The notes under the pieces are model-generated. The model worked only from the letters and a program-made list of their open reading frames with translations. It was not told where the DNA came from and did no database searches. Both the position numbers and the translations under genes were made by a program. Of a stretch of DNA of 64,000 nucleotides, positions 33,414-43,131 are shown in pieces. The stretch's first letter is position 1. The number at the start of each line of letters is the position of its first letter. Source of the DNA: Rhodosalinus sediminis (GTDB lineage: Bacteria; Pseudomonadota; Alphaproteobacteria; Rhodobacterales; Rhodobacteraceae); contig NZ_QOHR01000002.1 in the NCBI RefSeq assembly GCF_003385555.1, positions 124,001 to 188,000 on the forward strand, written 5' to 3'.

Positions 33414-35809
33414 CCCGCGCCGCGCTCTCGGCGCTCTGGTCCTTCTGGCGGCGCAATCCGCTTCAGCTCTTCACGCTGGTGGCGGGGCTCGCGCTGGCCA
33501 CGGCGCTCTGGTCGGGGGTGCAGGCGCTCAACGCCGAGGCGCGGTCGAGCTACGACGCCGCGGCGGCCGTCTTGGGCGAGGGGCGCTACGATCAGCTCGT
33601 CCCCCGCTCGGGCGAGACGATCCCGCAGGAAACATGGCTCACGCTGCGCCGCGCGGGCTGGCAGGCCGGCCCGGTGCTCGAGGGACGCCTCCGCGCGGGC
33701 GAGACATCGGTGCGGATCGTCGGGCTCGACCCGCTGACCATGCCGGGCGGCGCCGGGCCGGTGACGCAGGCGGGCGACGCGCCGCTCGCCACCTTCCTCC
33801 GCGAGGGCACGCTCTTCGCCCATCCGGAGGTGGCCGGGGCGCTCACGGCCGCCCTGCCCCGGCCCGTGGTGGCTGACCCCGGCCTCGCCCCCGGCACGGC
33901 GATCACGGACATCGGCGTCGCGCAGGAGATCCTCAACCGCCCCGGCGCGCTCAGCCGCCTCGTGCTGGCCGAGACGCAACCCCTCGGCCGCCCGCCGCTC
34001 GCCGAGATCGCGCCGGAGCTCGTGCGCCAGACCTCGCGCCAGAGCGCGGACATCGGGCAGCTCACCGACAGCTTCCACCTGAACCTGACCGCCTTCGGCC
34101 TGCTGAGCTTCGCCGTCGGGCTCTTCATCGTGCACGGCGCGATCGGCCTCGCCTTCGAGCAGCGCCGCCCGATGGTGCGCACGCTGCGCACGCTCGGCTT
34201 GCCGCTCGGCCGGCTGATCGCGCTGATGGCCGCCGAGCTCGCCGCGATCGCGCTCGTCGCCGGGGGGATCGGCGTGGCGCTCGGCTACGCGCTCGCCGCG
34301 AGCCTCCTGCCGAACGTCGCCGCGACGCTGGAGGGGCTCTACGGCGCGCAGGTCTCGGGCGCGCTTTCGCTGCGCCCGGCGTGGTGGCTCTCGGGGCTCG
34401 GCATCGCGCTCCTCGGCACGGCGCTCGCGGCCTCGGGCGCCTTCTGGCGCATCGCGCGGATGCCGGTGCTCGCGGGGGGCGGGCGGCGCGCGGTCGCCCT
34501 CCCGGCGGGGCGGCGCCACGGGCGGCAGGCGGCGCTTGCGGTGGCGCTGATGGCGGCCACGCCTTTGGTGCTCTGGGTCGCCGACGGGCTGGTCGCGGGC
34601 TTCGTGGCGCTCGGCGCGCTTCTGCTCGGCGCGGCGCTGGCGCTGCCGCCGCTTCTGGACCGGGCGCTCGCGCTCGGCGCGCGCTGGGCGCGCGGCGTGC
34701 GGGCTGAGTGGTTCTGGGCCGACACGCGCCAGCAGCTGCCGGGGCTCAGCCTCGCGCTGATGGCGCTCCTGCTGGCGATGGCGGCGAACGTGGGCGTCTC
34801 GACCATGGTGTCGAGCTTCCGGCTCACCTTCACCGGCTTTCTCGACCAGCGGCTGACCGCGGAACTCTACGTCGAGACCGAGAGCGCCGCGGAACGCGCG
34901 GCGCTCCGCACACTCGCCGCGCGCGAGGCCCGTGCGCTCCTGCCCGTGCTGACGGTCGAGACCCGTCTCGCCGGGCGCCGGGCGCAGCTGCGCGGGCTGC
35001 GCGTCGGACCGACCTATTCCGAGAACTGGACCTTCCTCGCGCGGGAAGGCGCCGTCTGGGACCGGGTCGCGGCGGGCGAGGCGGTGATCGTCAACGAACA
35101 GCTCGCCCGCCGCGCCGACCTCTGGCCGGGCGCCACGCTGGAGCTCGCGCCCGGGCGCAGCCTGCCGGTCGCGGGCGTCGCGGGCGATTACGGCAACCCG
35201 CTCGGGCAGGTGATCGTGGGCGAGGCGCTCTTCCGCGATCTCTTCCCGGAGGAGACCGCGACGCGCTTCGGCCTGCGCACCGAAACGCCGCAGGCGCTGC
35301 GCACCGCGCTCGTCGAGGAGGCGGGGCTCGACCCCGGGCAGATCACGGATCAGTCGGCGCTCAAGGCCTTCTCGCTCGAGGTCTTCGACCGCACCTTCAC
35401 GGTCACGGCGGCGCTCAACGTGCTCACCCTCGCCGTGGCGGGCTTCGCCATGCTGATGAGCCTCCTGACGCTCGCCGGCATGCGCGTGCCGCAGCTCGCG
35501 CCGGCCTGGGCGCTCGGGGTGACGCGGCGCACGCTCGGGCGACTGGAGCTCTTGCGCGCCGGGGTGCTCGCGGGGCTGACGGCGGCGGCCGCGGCGCCGC
35601 TCGGCCTCGCGCTCGCGTGGATGCTGCTCGCCGTCGTCAACGTGGAGGCCTTCGGCTGGCGGCTGCCGATGTTCCTTTTCCCGCTGGACTACGCGCGGCT
35701 CGGCCTGCTCGCGCTCGCCGCGGCGCTCGCGGCGGCGGCCTGGCCGGCGCTCCGGCTCGCGCGGACGCCGCCCTCCGCGCTTCTGAAGGTGTTCGCCAAT
35801 GAGGCATGA
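33410..35809 (+). CDS. FtsX-like ABC permease
   Basis: 799 residues with a first membrane helix near 20-40 (LFTLVAGLALATALWSGVQA) and a large periplasmic domain. A three-helix group follows near 225-345, then further helices, and after a second periplasmic domain a last three-helix group near 665-790. This is the duplicated FtsX arrangement of MacB-class or LolCE-class permeases. RTPPSALLKVF ends the protein. It overlaps the next gene by 11 bases. Confidence 0.9.
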   Translation: MTRAALSALWSFWRRNPLQLFTLVAGLALATALWSGVQALNAEARSSYDAAAAVLGEGRYDQLVPRSGETIPQETWLTLRRAGWQAGPVLEGRLRAGETSVRIVGLDPLTMPGGAGPVTQAGDAPLATFLREGTLFAHPEVAGALTAALPRPVVADPGLAPGTAITDIGVAQEILNRPGALSRLVLAETQPLGRPPLAEIAPELVRQTSRQSADIGQLTDSFHLNLTAFGLLSFAVGLFIVHGAIGLAFEQRRPMVRTLRTLGLPLGRLIALMAAELAAIALVAGGIGVALGYALAASLLPNVAATLEGLYGAQVSGALSLRPAWWLSGLGIALLGTALAASGAFWRIARMPVLAGGGRRAVALPAGRRHGRQAALAVALMAATPLVLWVADGLVAGFVALGALLLGAALALPPLLDRALALGARWARGVRAEWFWADTRQQLPGLSLALMALLLAMAANVGVSTMVSSFRLTFTGFLDQRLTAELYVETESAAERAALRTLAAREARALLPVLTVETRLAGRRAQLRGLRVGPTYSENWTFLAREGAVWDRVAAGEAVIVNEQLARRADLWPGATLELAPGRSLPVAGVAGDYGNPLGQVIVGEALFRDLFPEETATRFGLRTETPQALRTALVEEAGLDPGQITDQSALKAFSLEVFDRTFTVTAALNVLTLAVAGFAMLMSLLTLAGMRVPQLAPAWALGVTRRTLGRLELLRAGVLAGLTAAAAAPLGLALAWMLLAVVNVEAFGWRLPMFLFPLDYARLGLLALAAALAAAAWPALRLARTPPSALLKVFANEA

Positions 35810-36848
35810 GACGCTCCTCGCGCTCACCGCGCTCCTCGCCGCGCCCCTGCCGGCCGGCGCGCAGGGGTTCGCCGGGATGGGCACCGACGCCGAGGGCTTC
35901 GCGACCCCGGCGCCCGATCCGCGCTTCGAGTTTCCGGCCGATCACGGGGCGCATCCAGACTACCGGATCGAATGGTGGTACCTGACCGCCAACCTCGAGG
36001 GGCCGGAGGGCACGGCCTACGGGCTGCAATGGACGCTCTTCCGCTCCGCCCTCGCCCCGGGCGAGGCGGAGGGCTGGGAGAGCCCGCAGATCTGGTTCGC
36101 CCACGCCGCCGTCACCACGCCCGAGGCGCACCACGCCGCCGAGCGCTTCGCCCGCGGCGGCACCGGGCAGGCGGGCGTGCGCCCCGACCCCTTCGCCGCC
36201 TGGATCGACGACTGGCGCATGGCGGGCGAGAGCTTCGACGACCTGACGCTTAGGGCGACCGGGCCCGAGTTCGCCTACGAGGTGGAGCTCACGGCCGAGG
36301 GGCCGCTCGTCTTTCACGGCGACGGGGGCTATTCGGTCAAGTCCGAGGCGGGGCAGGCGAGCTATTACTATTCGCAGCCCTTCTACCGCGCCGCCGGCAC
36401 CCTGACGCTGCCCGGGGGCGAGGTGGCGGTGACGGGCAGCGCGTGGCTCGACCGGGAGTGGTCCTCGCAGCCGCTCGCGGCGGACCAGACGGGCTGGGAC
36501 TGGTTCTCGCTCACCTTCGAGAGCGGCGCGAAGCTGATGGCCTTCCAGCTTCGCCAGACCGACGGCGGCACCTTCGCGTCCGGCACATGGATCGCGCCGG
36601 ACGGCACGACGGAGGCGCTCGGCGACGGGGCGCTCACGGCGACGCCGCTGGAGGAAACGCAGGTCGCGGGCCGCATGGTGCCGACGCGCTGGCGCCTCGA
36701 GGTGCCCGCGCGCGACGTCGCGGTGACGGTCGCGGCGCTGAACCCGCGGTCCTGGATGGACACCAGCGTGCCCTACTGGGAAGGCCCAGTGCGCGTCGCG
36801 GGCAGCCACGCGGGCCGCGGATATCTCGAGATGACGGGCTACGAGTAG
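35799..36848 (+). CDS. AttH/CrtC-like lipocalin-fold secreted protein
   Basis: 349 residues with an N-terminal signal peptide (LLALTALLAAPLPAGAQ). IEWWYLTANLEG and a late SAWLDREWSSQPLA mark the AttH/carotenoid 1,2-hydratase-like lipocalin family. It follows an ABC ATPase and an FtsX permease, the same three-part layout as the Agrobacterium attEFGH genes. It probably binds a hydrophobic ligand in the periplasm and works with the ABC pair. Carotenoid hydration is less likely because no carotenoid genes are near. Confidence 0.87.
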   Translation: MRHETLLALTALLAAPLPAGAQGFAGMGTDAEGFATPAPDPRFEFPADHGAHPDYRIEWWYLTANLEGPEGTAYGLQWTLFRSALAPGEAEGWESPQIWFAHAAVTTPEAHHAAERFARGGTGQAGVRPDPFAAWIDDWRMAGESFDDLTLRATGPEFAYEVELTAEGPLVFHGDGGYSVKSEAGQASYYYSQPFYRAAGTLTLPGGEVAVTGSAWLDREWSSQPLAADQTGWDWFSLTFESGAKLMAFQLRQTDGGTFASGTWIAPDGTTEALGDGALTATPLEETQVAGRMVPTRWRLEVPARDVAVTVAALNPRSWMDTSVPYWEGPVRVAGSHAGRGYLEMTGYE

Positions 36849-36871
36849 GCGCGCGCGCCGCGCCCGGGCTC

Positions 36872-37107
36872 GCGCGAGGCCGGCAGCCGGGCTCCGGGGG
36901 CTGTGCCGTGTCGTCGGGCCCGGATTGTGCGGCGGGGCGCGCTCGGGCGGCGCGAGGCCGGAGGCCGCGCGCAGGGGGCGGTGCCGCGGATCGGGTCCGG
37001 ATTCTGCGGCGGGGCGCGCCCGGGCGGAACGCGAAGCCGGAAGCCCCGCACAGGGGGCGGTGCCCCGGCGTTGGCCCCGGACGGTGCTCTGCGAGCGGCC
37101 CGCCCGC
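36872..37107. repeat. Three imperfect tandem copies of a 78-bp GC-rich unit
   Basis: Units begin near 36872, 36950 and 37029, each with GCGAGGCCGG-like, GGGGGCGGTGCC-like and GGCGGGGCGCG-like segments in the same order. The third is the most diverged. They fill the 315-base gap (36849-37163) between the convergent AttH and beta-helix genes. No gene seen inside. Confidence 0.55.
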
Positions 37108-37163
37108 GCGCCCGACAGCCCCGCGATGCGCCGCGGGGCTGCCGGATCTCCGTGCCGGGACGG

Positions 37164-38594
37164 TCAGTCCCGCGTGACGGTCACGCCCTCGGCGTCGATC
37201 CCGTCGGCGAGCGTGGAGCCGGTCACGGTGGCGGCGCCCGCGCCCGCGTCCTCCTGCACCAGCTCGAGGCCCGTGTCGTCGCCGTCGTCGTTGTTGCCGG
37301 TGATCGTGCCGGTCACGGTCACGGTGACGTCGCCGCCGTCCTCTTCCTCGAAGACCGCGCCCTTGCCGCCGTTGGCGGTCGCGATGCTCGCGGTCATCGC
37401 GCCGACGACGCCGCCGGCGTCCGCCTCCGAGTGCTTGAACGCGTCGTCGGCGTTCCCGGTGCCGGTGGCGCGTAGGTAGCTCGCGAGGATGTGGCCCGCG
37501 CCCTCCTCGTCGTAGTCCACGCCCTCGTCGAAGTTGCCGCGGATCTCGCTGTCGATCATCAGGCTGCGCAGGTCGCCCGCGCCCGCCTCGTCGAAGTCGA
37601 TGCCGTCGTCCACGTCGATGCCGATCTCGTATTCCGCGACGCTGCCGTCGTCGTGCAGATCGACCTCGCGCTCGAAGCAGCGGTCGTCCGGCGTGCCGGT
37701 GACGTCGCCGGGGATGTCGGCCTCGGCGCGCGCGCCGGCCTCGAATTCGCCCTCCGGCGCCTCCGGCATGAAGGCGGCGAGCAGGTCCGGGTGGCAGTAG
37801 GCGCCGTTATCGACGAAGCGCGCGCCCCGGATGGTGGCGATCACGTGGCCCGCCTGCCCCTCGTCGAGCTCGACGCCGTCGGCGCCGACGCGGGTGAAGG
37901 TGCTGTCGAGCGCGACGAGGCGGATGTCGCCCCCGGCGCGCTCGTCCACGCGCAGGCCGTCGGCGTCGAACTTGCCGTTGCCCACGTCGTCGATGGTGAC
38001 CGCGTTCAGATGCACGGCGATCGAGGCGGGCGAGCCGTCGCCCGCGCCGCCGCCCCCGCCGCCGCAGGCGTCGGCGAGCGAGCAGTCGGAGACATGGACG
38101 CCGTGGTTGGCGACGCCCGCCACCGTCACGTTGTCGAGGGTCAGGCGCACGGTGCCCTGCTGGTCGTCGCGCACGTCCACGAAGATGCCCTTGCCGGCGG
38201 TGGCGCCGTCGAGGTCGCCGCGCGCCTCGATGTCGAAGCCGCCCGGCCCGCGGAATGTGAGATCGGTCACCGTCAGATCGGCGCCCGCGCTCGCGGCGAG
38301 GAGCGTCGTGTTCGCCGCGGTCGAGATGGTCTGCCCGTTGCCGAGGATGGTGAGCGGGCCGGTCCCGGCGTAGTCGAGCGTTTCGGCGATCTCGATGTCC
38401 TCGGCCGTGACGATGGCGATCTGGGCGCCGCCCTCGCGCTCGGCCGCCGCGGCGAGCGCCGCGCGCAGCGAGCCCGCGCCCGTGTCGGCCGCCGTGGTGA
38501 CGAGGATCGGCGCCTCGGCGAGCGCCGGGGTGGCGAGCGCGCCGAGGGCGAGCGCCGCCGCCGACAGGCCGGATTTCAGATGTGTCTTGCGCAT
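37164..38594 (-). CDS. Secreted right-handed beta-helix protein
   Basis: 476 residues with a signal peptide (about 1-26, ending ATPALA). The start ILVTTAADTGAGSLRAALAAA is the pattern seen at the head of many secreted beta-helix proteins. The body has repeated strands with GxG and Asp-rich turns (FDEAGAGDLRSLMIDSEIRG, YDEEGAGHILASYLRATG), four cysteines and an exposed Gly loop near 175. Very acidic. No autotransporter barrel or sorting tail is seen, so it is probably periplasmic or released. Function unknown. Confidence 0.78.
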   Translation of the reverse strand: MRKTHLKSGLSAAALALGALATPALAEAPILVTTAADTGAGSLRAALAAAAEREGGAQIAIVTAEDIEIAETLDYAGTGPLTILGNGQTISTAANTTLLAASAGADLTVTDLTFRGPGGFDIEARGDLDGATAGKGIFVDVRDDQQGTVRLTLDNVTVAGVANHGVHVSDCSLADACGGGGGGAGDGSPASIAVHLNAVTIDDVGNGKFDADGLRVDERAGGDIRLVALDSTFTRVGADGVELDEGQAGHVIATIRGARFVDNGAYCHPDLLAAFMPEAPEGEFEAGARAEADIPGDVTGTPDDRCFEREVDLHDDGSVAEYEIGIDVDDGIDFDEAGAGDLRSLMIDSEIRGNFDEGVDYDEEGAGHILASYLRATGTGNADDAFKHSEADAGGVVGAMTASIATANGGKGAVFEEEDGGDVTVTVTGTITGNNDDGDDTGLELVQEDAGAGAATVTGSTLADGIDAEGVTVTRD

Positions 38595-38650
38595 TGCGGG
38601 TGTCCTCTCTGTCCTGCGTTCCGCTGGGGCACGCCTTAGAGAGAGAGGAG

Positions 38651-38666
38651 GTCACAGGACCGTGAC
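38651..38666. promoter_or_regulatory. Inverted repeat GTCAC-N6-GTGAC upstream of the beta-helix gene
   Basis: GTCAC (38651-38655) and GTGAC (38662-38666) form an inverted repeat 57-72 bases before the beta-helix start, in the gap after the RND pump gene. Candidate operator. Confidence 0.3.
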
Positions 38667-38695
38667 AGGCCCCGCAGCCCGCCGAGCGGCGCGGC

Positions 38696-41600
38696 TCAGG
38701 CCGCCTGCGCGGTGCGGGCGCGGGCGGCCGGGCGCTCGGCCCGGCGTTCGCCGAGCATCAGGAGCGCGGGCGTCACCACCAGGGTCAGCACCGTCGCCAC
38801 GACCAGCCCGCCCGCGATGGAGGAGGCGAGCTCGGTCCACCACTGCGTCGAGGGCGCGCCGTAGACGACCTCGCGGCGGAAGAAGTCGATCGAGACGCCG
38901 ATCACCATGGGCAGGAGGCCGAGCGCCGTCGTCACCGAGGTCAGCACCACGGGCCGCAGGCGCTGCGCCCCGGCGCGGAGCGCGGCCTCGAAGGGGCTCT
39001 GCCCCTCCCGGCGCAGCACGTTGTAGGTGTCGATCAGGACGATGTTGTTGTTCACCACGATCCCGGCGAGCGCGATCACGCCGATGCCGCCCATCACCAC
39101 GCCGAAGGGCCGCCCCGTCACCAGAAGCCCGAGCATGACGCCGGCGACGGAAAAGACGATCGCCGACATCACGACGAACGCCTGGAAGAAGCTGTTGAAC
39201 TGCAGCACCAGCACCGTGAACATGAGCGCCACCGCCACGGCGAAGGCGACCGAGAGGAACTGCGCCGCGTTCCTCTGTTCCTCCGCCTCGCCGGCGAAGC
39301 TCCAGGTCACGCCGTCGGGCAGCTCCGTCTCCTCGAGCGCGGCGCGCAGCGCCTCGGTCTGGTCGTTGACGAGAAGCCCCGGCGCCACGTCGGCGGCGAT
39401 GGTCACCACGCGGCGCTGGTCGATGCGGTTGAGTGTGCCGGTGCGCGGCACCGGCTCGAAGCTCACGAAGTTGCCGATGGGCACGAGCCCCTGCGCGGTG
39501 GGCACGCGCAGGCCGCGGAGCTCCTCGAAGCTGCGGCTCGCCGACGGGAAGCGCACGCGGATGTCCACCGTGCCGTCGGCGTAGCCGGGGCGATAGTCGG
39601 CCACGGTGATGCCCCGCGTCAGCAGCTGCACCGCCTGCCCGAGGAGCGTCACGTCCGCGCCGAAGCGCGCCGCCTGGCTGCGGTCGAGCTGGAGGCTCCA
39701 CTCCACGCCGGGCAGCGGGCGGGTGTCGGTGACGTCGGTGAAGCCGCCGATCCCGGCCATGCGGGCGAGCACCTGCTCGACCGCGGCGTCCTGCACCTCC
39801 GGATCGGAGGCGCGCAGTTCGAGTTGCACGGGCTTGCCCTGCGAGGGGCCCTGCTGCTGGGCCTGCACCTCGGCCTCGATGCCGGGAATTTCGGCCATCT
39901 CGGCGCGGATGTCGGCGCCGATCTCCTCGGCCGGGCGGCGCCTGTCCCACTCCGTGAGCTCGAGTTGCAGGGTGCCGATCACCTCCTCGTCGGCGCGCTG
40001 CGTGCCGCCGGTGCGGGCATAGACGGTCTCGACGCCGTCGTAGCGGATGAGCCGGCGCTCGACCGCGCGCACGAGGGTATCCTGCTCGTGGATCGAGAAA
40101 TTGTCGCGCGCGCGCAGCGTCACCTGCATGAAGTCGGGCTCGACCTCCGGAAAGAAGATCACGCCGCGCCCGTACTCGGCGTAGCCGCCCACCGAGCCGA
40201 TCAAGAGCGCGACGGCGAGGCCGAGCACCGCCCAGGGCCGCAGCACCGCCCATTCGACGAGCCGCGCGTAGCGCCCCGTCCAGCCCCCGGCGCGGCGCGG
40301 GTCGCCCGCCTCGGATTCGTGCAGGAGGCGCTTCGCCGCGGCCGACTGCGGCTGCGCCCGCCCGATCACCCCGCCGAGCACCGGAATGAAGACGAGCGCC
40401 ATGGCGAGCGAGGCCGAGAGCGTCAGGATCACCGTCAGCGGCAGGAAGCGCATGAACTCGCCCACCGTGCCGGTCCAGAAGAGAAGCGGAAAAAACACGC
40501 TGAGCGTCGTCACCGTCGAGGCGATGATCGGCCAGGCCATGCGCTTGGCCGCGGCGGCGTAGGCCGCGGGCGCCGCGGCGCCCTGCTGCAGCTTGCGGTC
40601 GGCGAGCTCGGTGGTGACGATCGCGCCGTCCACCAGCATCCCCACCACCATGATGAGCGAGAAGAGGACGACGATGTTCATCGTCTCGCCCATCGCCCAG
40701 AGCGCGCCCACCCCGCTCAGGAAGGCGCCCGGAATGGCCAGCCCCACGAGCACCGAGGGCCGCCAGCCCAGCGCCCAGATCACCACGATCATCACCAGAA
40801 GGACCGCCGCGATCACGTTCGCCTCGAGATCGCTGAGGATGTCGCGGACGTATTCGGACTGGTCCTGCATGTAGTCCACGCGCACCGTCTCGGGCCAGTC
40901 GGCGGAGGTCTCCTCGATCACGCGCTTGGCGGTCTCGACCGTCTCGATGATGTTGGCGCCGACGCGCTTCTTGATCTCGAGCGCGAGCGCGGGCTGGCCG
41001 TCGATGCGCGCGAAGCCCGTCGGGTCCTCGAAGCTGCGCCGGATGGTGGCGACCTCGGAGAAGGTGACGACCGTGTCGCCGCGCACCTTCACCGGCAGCG
41101 CCATGACGTCCTCGATGTCCTCGATCAGCCCCGGCACCTTGAGCACGATGCGCCCCGCGCCGGTCTCGATGGCGCCGGCGGCGATCAGGCGGTTGTTGCG
41201 CTGGATCTGGCCGATCAGCTCGTCGAAGGAGATGTTGTAGGTCTCGAAGATCGTGGGATCGATCAGCACCTCGACGAGCTCGTCGCGCGCGCCGCCGATG
41301 TCCACCTCCAGCACGCCGGGCTGCGCCTCCAGCCGGTCCTGGAGCGTGTCGGCGATCTGGTTGAGCGCGCGCTCGGGGACGGGGCCGGAGAGGATCGCGG
41401 TCAGCACCGGGAAGAGCGCCGTGTTGACCTCGTTGACCGAGGGTTCGGTCGCGTCGTCCGGCAGATCGGGGCGCGCGCGGTCCACCGCCTCGCGCACGCT
41501 GTCGAGCGCCTCGTCCGAATCGAAGCCCGCGTCGAACTCCAGCGTGACGGAGGCCGAGCCCTCGCGCGCCGTCGCGCGCATCTCGTCCACGCCGGTGACG

Positions 41601-41821
41601 CTGGCGAGCTCGGTCTCGAGCGGCTCGATCAGCAGCCGCTCGGCGTCCTCCGGCGCGATGCCCTCGAGCGTGGTGATCACGTAGATCACCGGGATCGGCA
41701 CCTCCGGCGCCGCCTCCTTGGGGATCTGGACGTAGGCCACGCCCCCGAAGGTCAGAACGAAGACGAGCAGCATGACGACCACGCGCGCGCGGGCGAAGGC
41801 CGCGTCGATCACGGCCCTCAT
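38696..41821 (-). CDS. RND-family efflux transporter permease
   Basis: 1041 residues of the AcrB-like HAE1 family, an inner-membrane proton-driven pump that extrudes drugs or other amphiphiles through a tripartite channel. The start is short (AVIDAAFARARVVVMLLVFV), followed by periplasmic porter domains with TALFPVLTAILSG. Membrane segments include FSLIMVVGMLVDGAIVTTEL, with the Asp expected for the proton relay. The length is normal. The ATG overlaps the adaptor stop (ATGA). No outer-membrane channel gene is adjacent. Confidence 0.93.
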   Translation of the reverse strand: MRAVIDAAFARARVVVMLLVFVLTFGGVAYVQIPKEAAPEVPIPVIYVITTLEGIAPEDAERLLIEPLETELASVTGVDEMRATAREGSASVTLEFDAGFDSDEALDSVREAVDRARPDLPDDATEPSVNEVNTALFPVLTAILSGPVPERALNQIADTLQDRLEAQPGVLEVDIGGARDELVEVLIDPTIFETYNISFDELIGQIQRNNRLIAAGAIETGAGRIVLKVPGLIEDIEDVMALPVKVRGDTVVTFSEVATIRRSFEDPTGFARIDGQPALALEIKKRVGANIIETVETAKRVIEETSADWPETVRVDYMQDQSEYVRDILSDLEANVIAAVLLVMIVVIWALGWRPSVLVGLAIPGAFLSGVGALWAMGETMNIVVLFSLIMVVGMLVDGAIVTTELADRKLQQGAAAPAAYAAAAKRMAWPIIASTVTTLSVFFPLLFWTGTVGEFMRFLPLTVILTLSASLAMALVFIPVLGGVIGRAQPQSAAAKRLLHESEAGDPRRAGGWTGRYARLVEWAVLRPWAVLGLAVALLIGSVGGYAEYGRGVIFFPEVEPDFMQVTLRARDNFSIHEQDTLVRAVERRLIRYDGVETVYARTGGTQRADEEVIGTLQLELTEWDRRRPAEEIGADIRAEMAEIPGIEAEVQAQQQGPSQGKPVQLELRASDPEVQDAAVEQVLARMAGIGGFTDVTDTRPLPGVEWSLQLDRSQAARFGADVTLLGQAVQLLTRGITVADYRPGYADGTVDIRVRFPSASRSFEELRGLRVPTAQGLVPIGNFVSFEPVPRTGTLNRIDQRRVVTIAADVAPGLLVNDQTEALRAALEETELPDGVTWSFAGEAEEQRNAAQFLSVAFAVAVALMFTVLVLQFNSFFQAFVVMSAIVFSVAGVMLGLLVTGRPFGVVMGGIGVIALAGIVVNNNIVLIDTYNVLRREGQSPFEAALRAGAQRLRPVVLTSVTTALGLLPMVIGVSIDFFRREVVYGAPSTQWWTELASSIAGGLVVATVLTLVVTPALLMLGERRAERPAARARTAQAA

Positions 41822-43017
41822 GGCGCGTCGTCCTCGGGCGCCGCGCGGGTCTCGAGCAGGCGGTCGCGCATGCGCCCGAGCTCCAGCTCCTCCTCGGGGC
41901 GCGCCGCGACGGACTCGCCCTCCGAGACGAAGCCCTGCCCCACGGTGATGATCCGCGCCGGATCGGGCAGGCCGGTGACCCAGACGCCCTCGGTGCCCGC
42001 GCGCACGATCTCGACCGGGTGGAAGGCGACGGTGCCCTCCTCCGTCACGGTCTTGATCCCGAGCCGCCCGGCCGGGTCGAGCGAGAGGATCGCGGGCGAG
42101 AGGAAATGCGCCGCGACCTCGCCCTTGGGCAGGCGGACCTGCGCGCTGACGCCCGCGGGGATCGCGCCGTCGGCGTTGGCGATCTCCACCTCGGCGGCGA
42201 AGGTGCGGGTCTGCGGATCGGCCGCCGCGCCGAGGAAGGCGACGCGCCCCTCGCGGCGTTCGCCGGTGACGACCTCCACCTCGGCGCGCTGGCCCTCCGA
42301 CAGCGCGGCGATCTCGCGCTGGGGCACGCTGACCGAGACGGTGAGCGGCGTCAGGTCCACCACCCGCGCGACCGGCGTGCCGGCGGAGACGAACTCCCCC
42401 GCCTCGATGTCGAGCGATTCGAGCCGGCCGGCGAAGGGCGCGCGGATCTCGGTATCCTTCAGCGCCTCGCGCGCCTGAGTGAGCTGCGCCTCGGCGGCGG
42501 CGAGGGCGGCGCGGGTGCGCGCCACGCGGTCCACCGTGCCCGCGCCGCGATCGAGAAGCGTCTGCGCGTTCTCGAAATCGCGGCGGGCGCGGTCGACCTC
42601 TTCCTGCGCCTGTTCGAGTTGCGCGCGGGCGCGGTCCTGCGCGACGCGCGCGATGAGCTGACCGGCCTCGACCGCCGCGCCCTTGGCCACGGCCACCTCG
42701 GCGACGCTGCCGGTCGCCTCGGCGCGTACCTGCGTGTCGCGCTCGGGCTCGGTCTCGCCCTCGGCGACGAAGACGCGCATCACGGGCTCGGCGGCGGACT
42801 CGCGCACGGCGACCTGCACCGGCGCGGGCCCCTCGCCCTCGGCGGTGGCGGTCGTGGTGTCGCCCGTGGGCAGGACGTAGCCGCTGCCGAGCCAGGCGGC
42901 TAGCGCGACGATCGCGGCGAGCGCGAGCCACTTGGACCGGCCCGCGCCCGGGTCGCCCTCGAAGGTCAGAGCGTCCGGCCGGTCCCCGGCCGCGCCCGTT
43001 TCGGGATCAGATGCCAT
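41818..43017 (-). CDS. RND efflux periplasmic adaptor subunit
   Basis: 399 residues. One N-terminal helix (WLALAAIVALAAWLGSGYVL) anchors it. A split lipoyl domain (VRAEATGSVAEVAVAKGAAV and IRAPFAGRLESLDIEAGEFV), a coiled-coil hairpin between them (about 125-175) and a beta-barrel with AADPQTRTFAAEVEI follow. These are the marks of MFP/HlyD-type adaptors. ATG 43017 was preferred over an upstream start that adds 13 arginine-rich residues. Confidence 0.92.
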   Translation of the reverse strand: MASDPETGAAGDRPDALTFEGDPGAGRSKWLALAAIVALAAWLGSGYVLPTGDTTTATAEGEGPAPVQVAVRESAAEPVMRVFVAEGETEPERDTQVRAEATGSVAEVAVAKGAAVEAGQLIARVAQDRARAQLEQAQEEVDRARRDFENAQTLLDRGAGTVDRVARTRAALAAAEAQLTQAREALKDTEIRAPFAGRLESLDIEAGEFVSAGTPVARVVDLTPLTVSVSVPQREIAALSEGQRAEVEVVTGERREGRVAFLGAAADPQTRTFAAEVEIANADGAIPAGVSAQVRLPKGEVAAHFLSPAILSLDPAGRLGIKTVTEEGTVAFHPVEIVRAGTEGVWVTGLPDPARIITVGQGFVSEGESVAARPEEELELGRMRDRLLETRAAPEDDAP

Positions 43018-43099
43018 GCGCTCCCTCCGCCCGTGCGCCGCGCCCCGTCCGCGCACGAGAGGCCAACACGGTCACGCCGCACGGGGTTCCGAAACGCGC

Positions 43100-43125
43100 G
43101 CGCCGCGGCCCGGGGGCCGCGGCGC
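43100..43125 (-). terminator. 11-bp GC hairpin after bfr
   Basis: GCGCCGCGGCC (43100-43110) pairs exactly with GGCCGCGGCGC (43115-43125) around a 4-base loop, 7 bases beyond the bfr stop. No T-run follows. Likely a 3' terminator that also separates bfr from the efflux operon downstream. Confidence 0.5.
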
Positions 43126-43131
43126 CGGGCC

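Noticed and set aside
35799-36848. Carotenoid 1,2-hydratase CrtC
   Set aside because: Same fold family, but the signal peptide, the ABC/FtsX neighbours and the lack of other crt genes favour AttH.
38696-42931. One giant 1411-residue RND protein
   Set aside because: The upstream part is an out-of-frame reading of the adaptor gene. The ATG at 41821 overlaps the adaptor stop and gives normal RND length.
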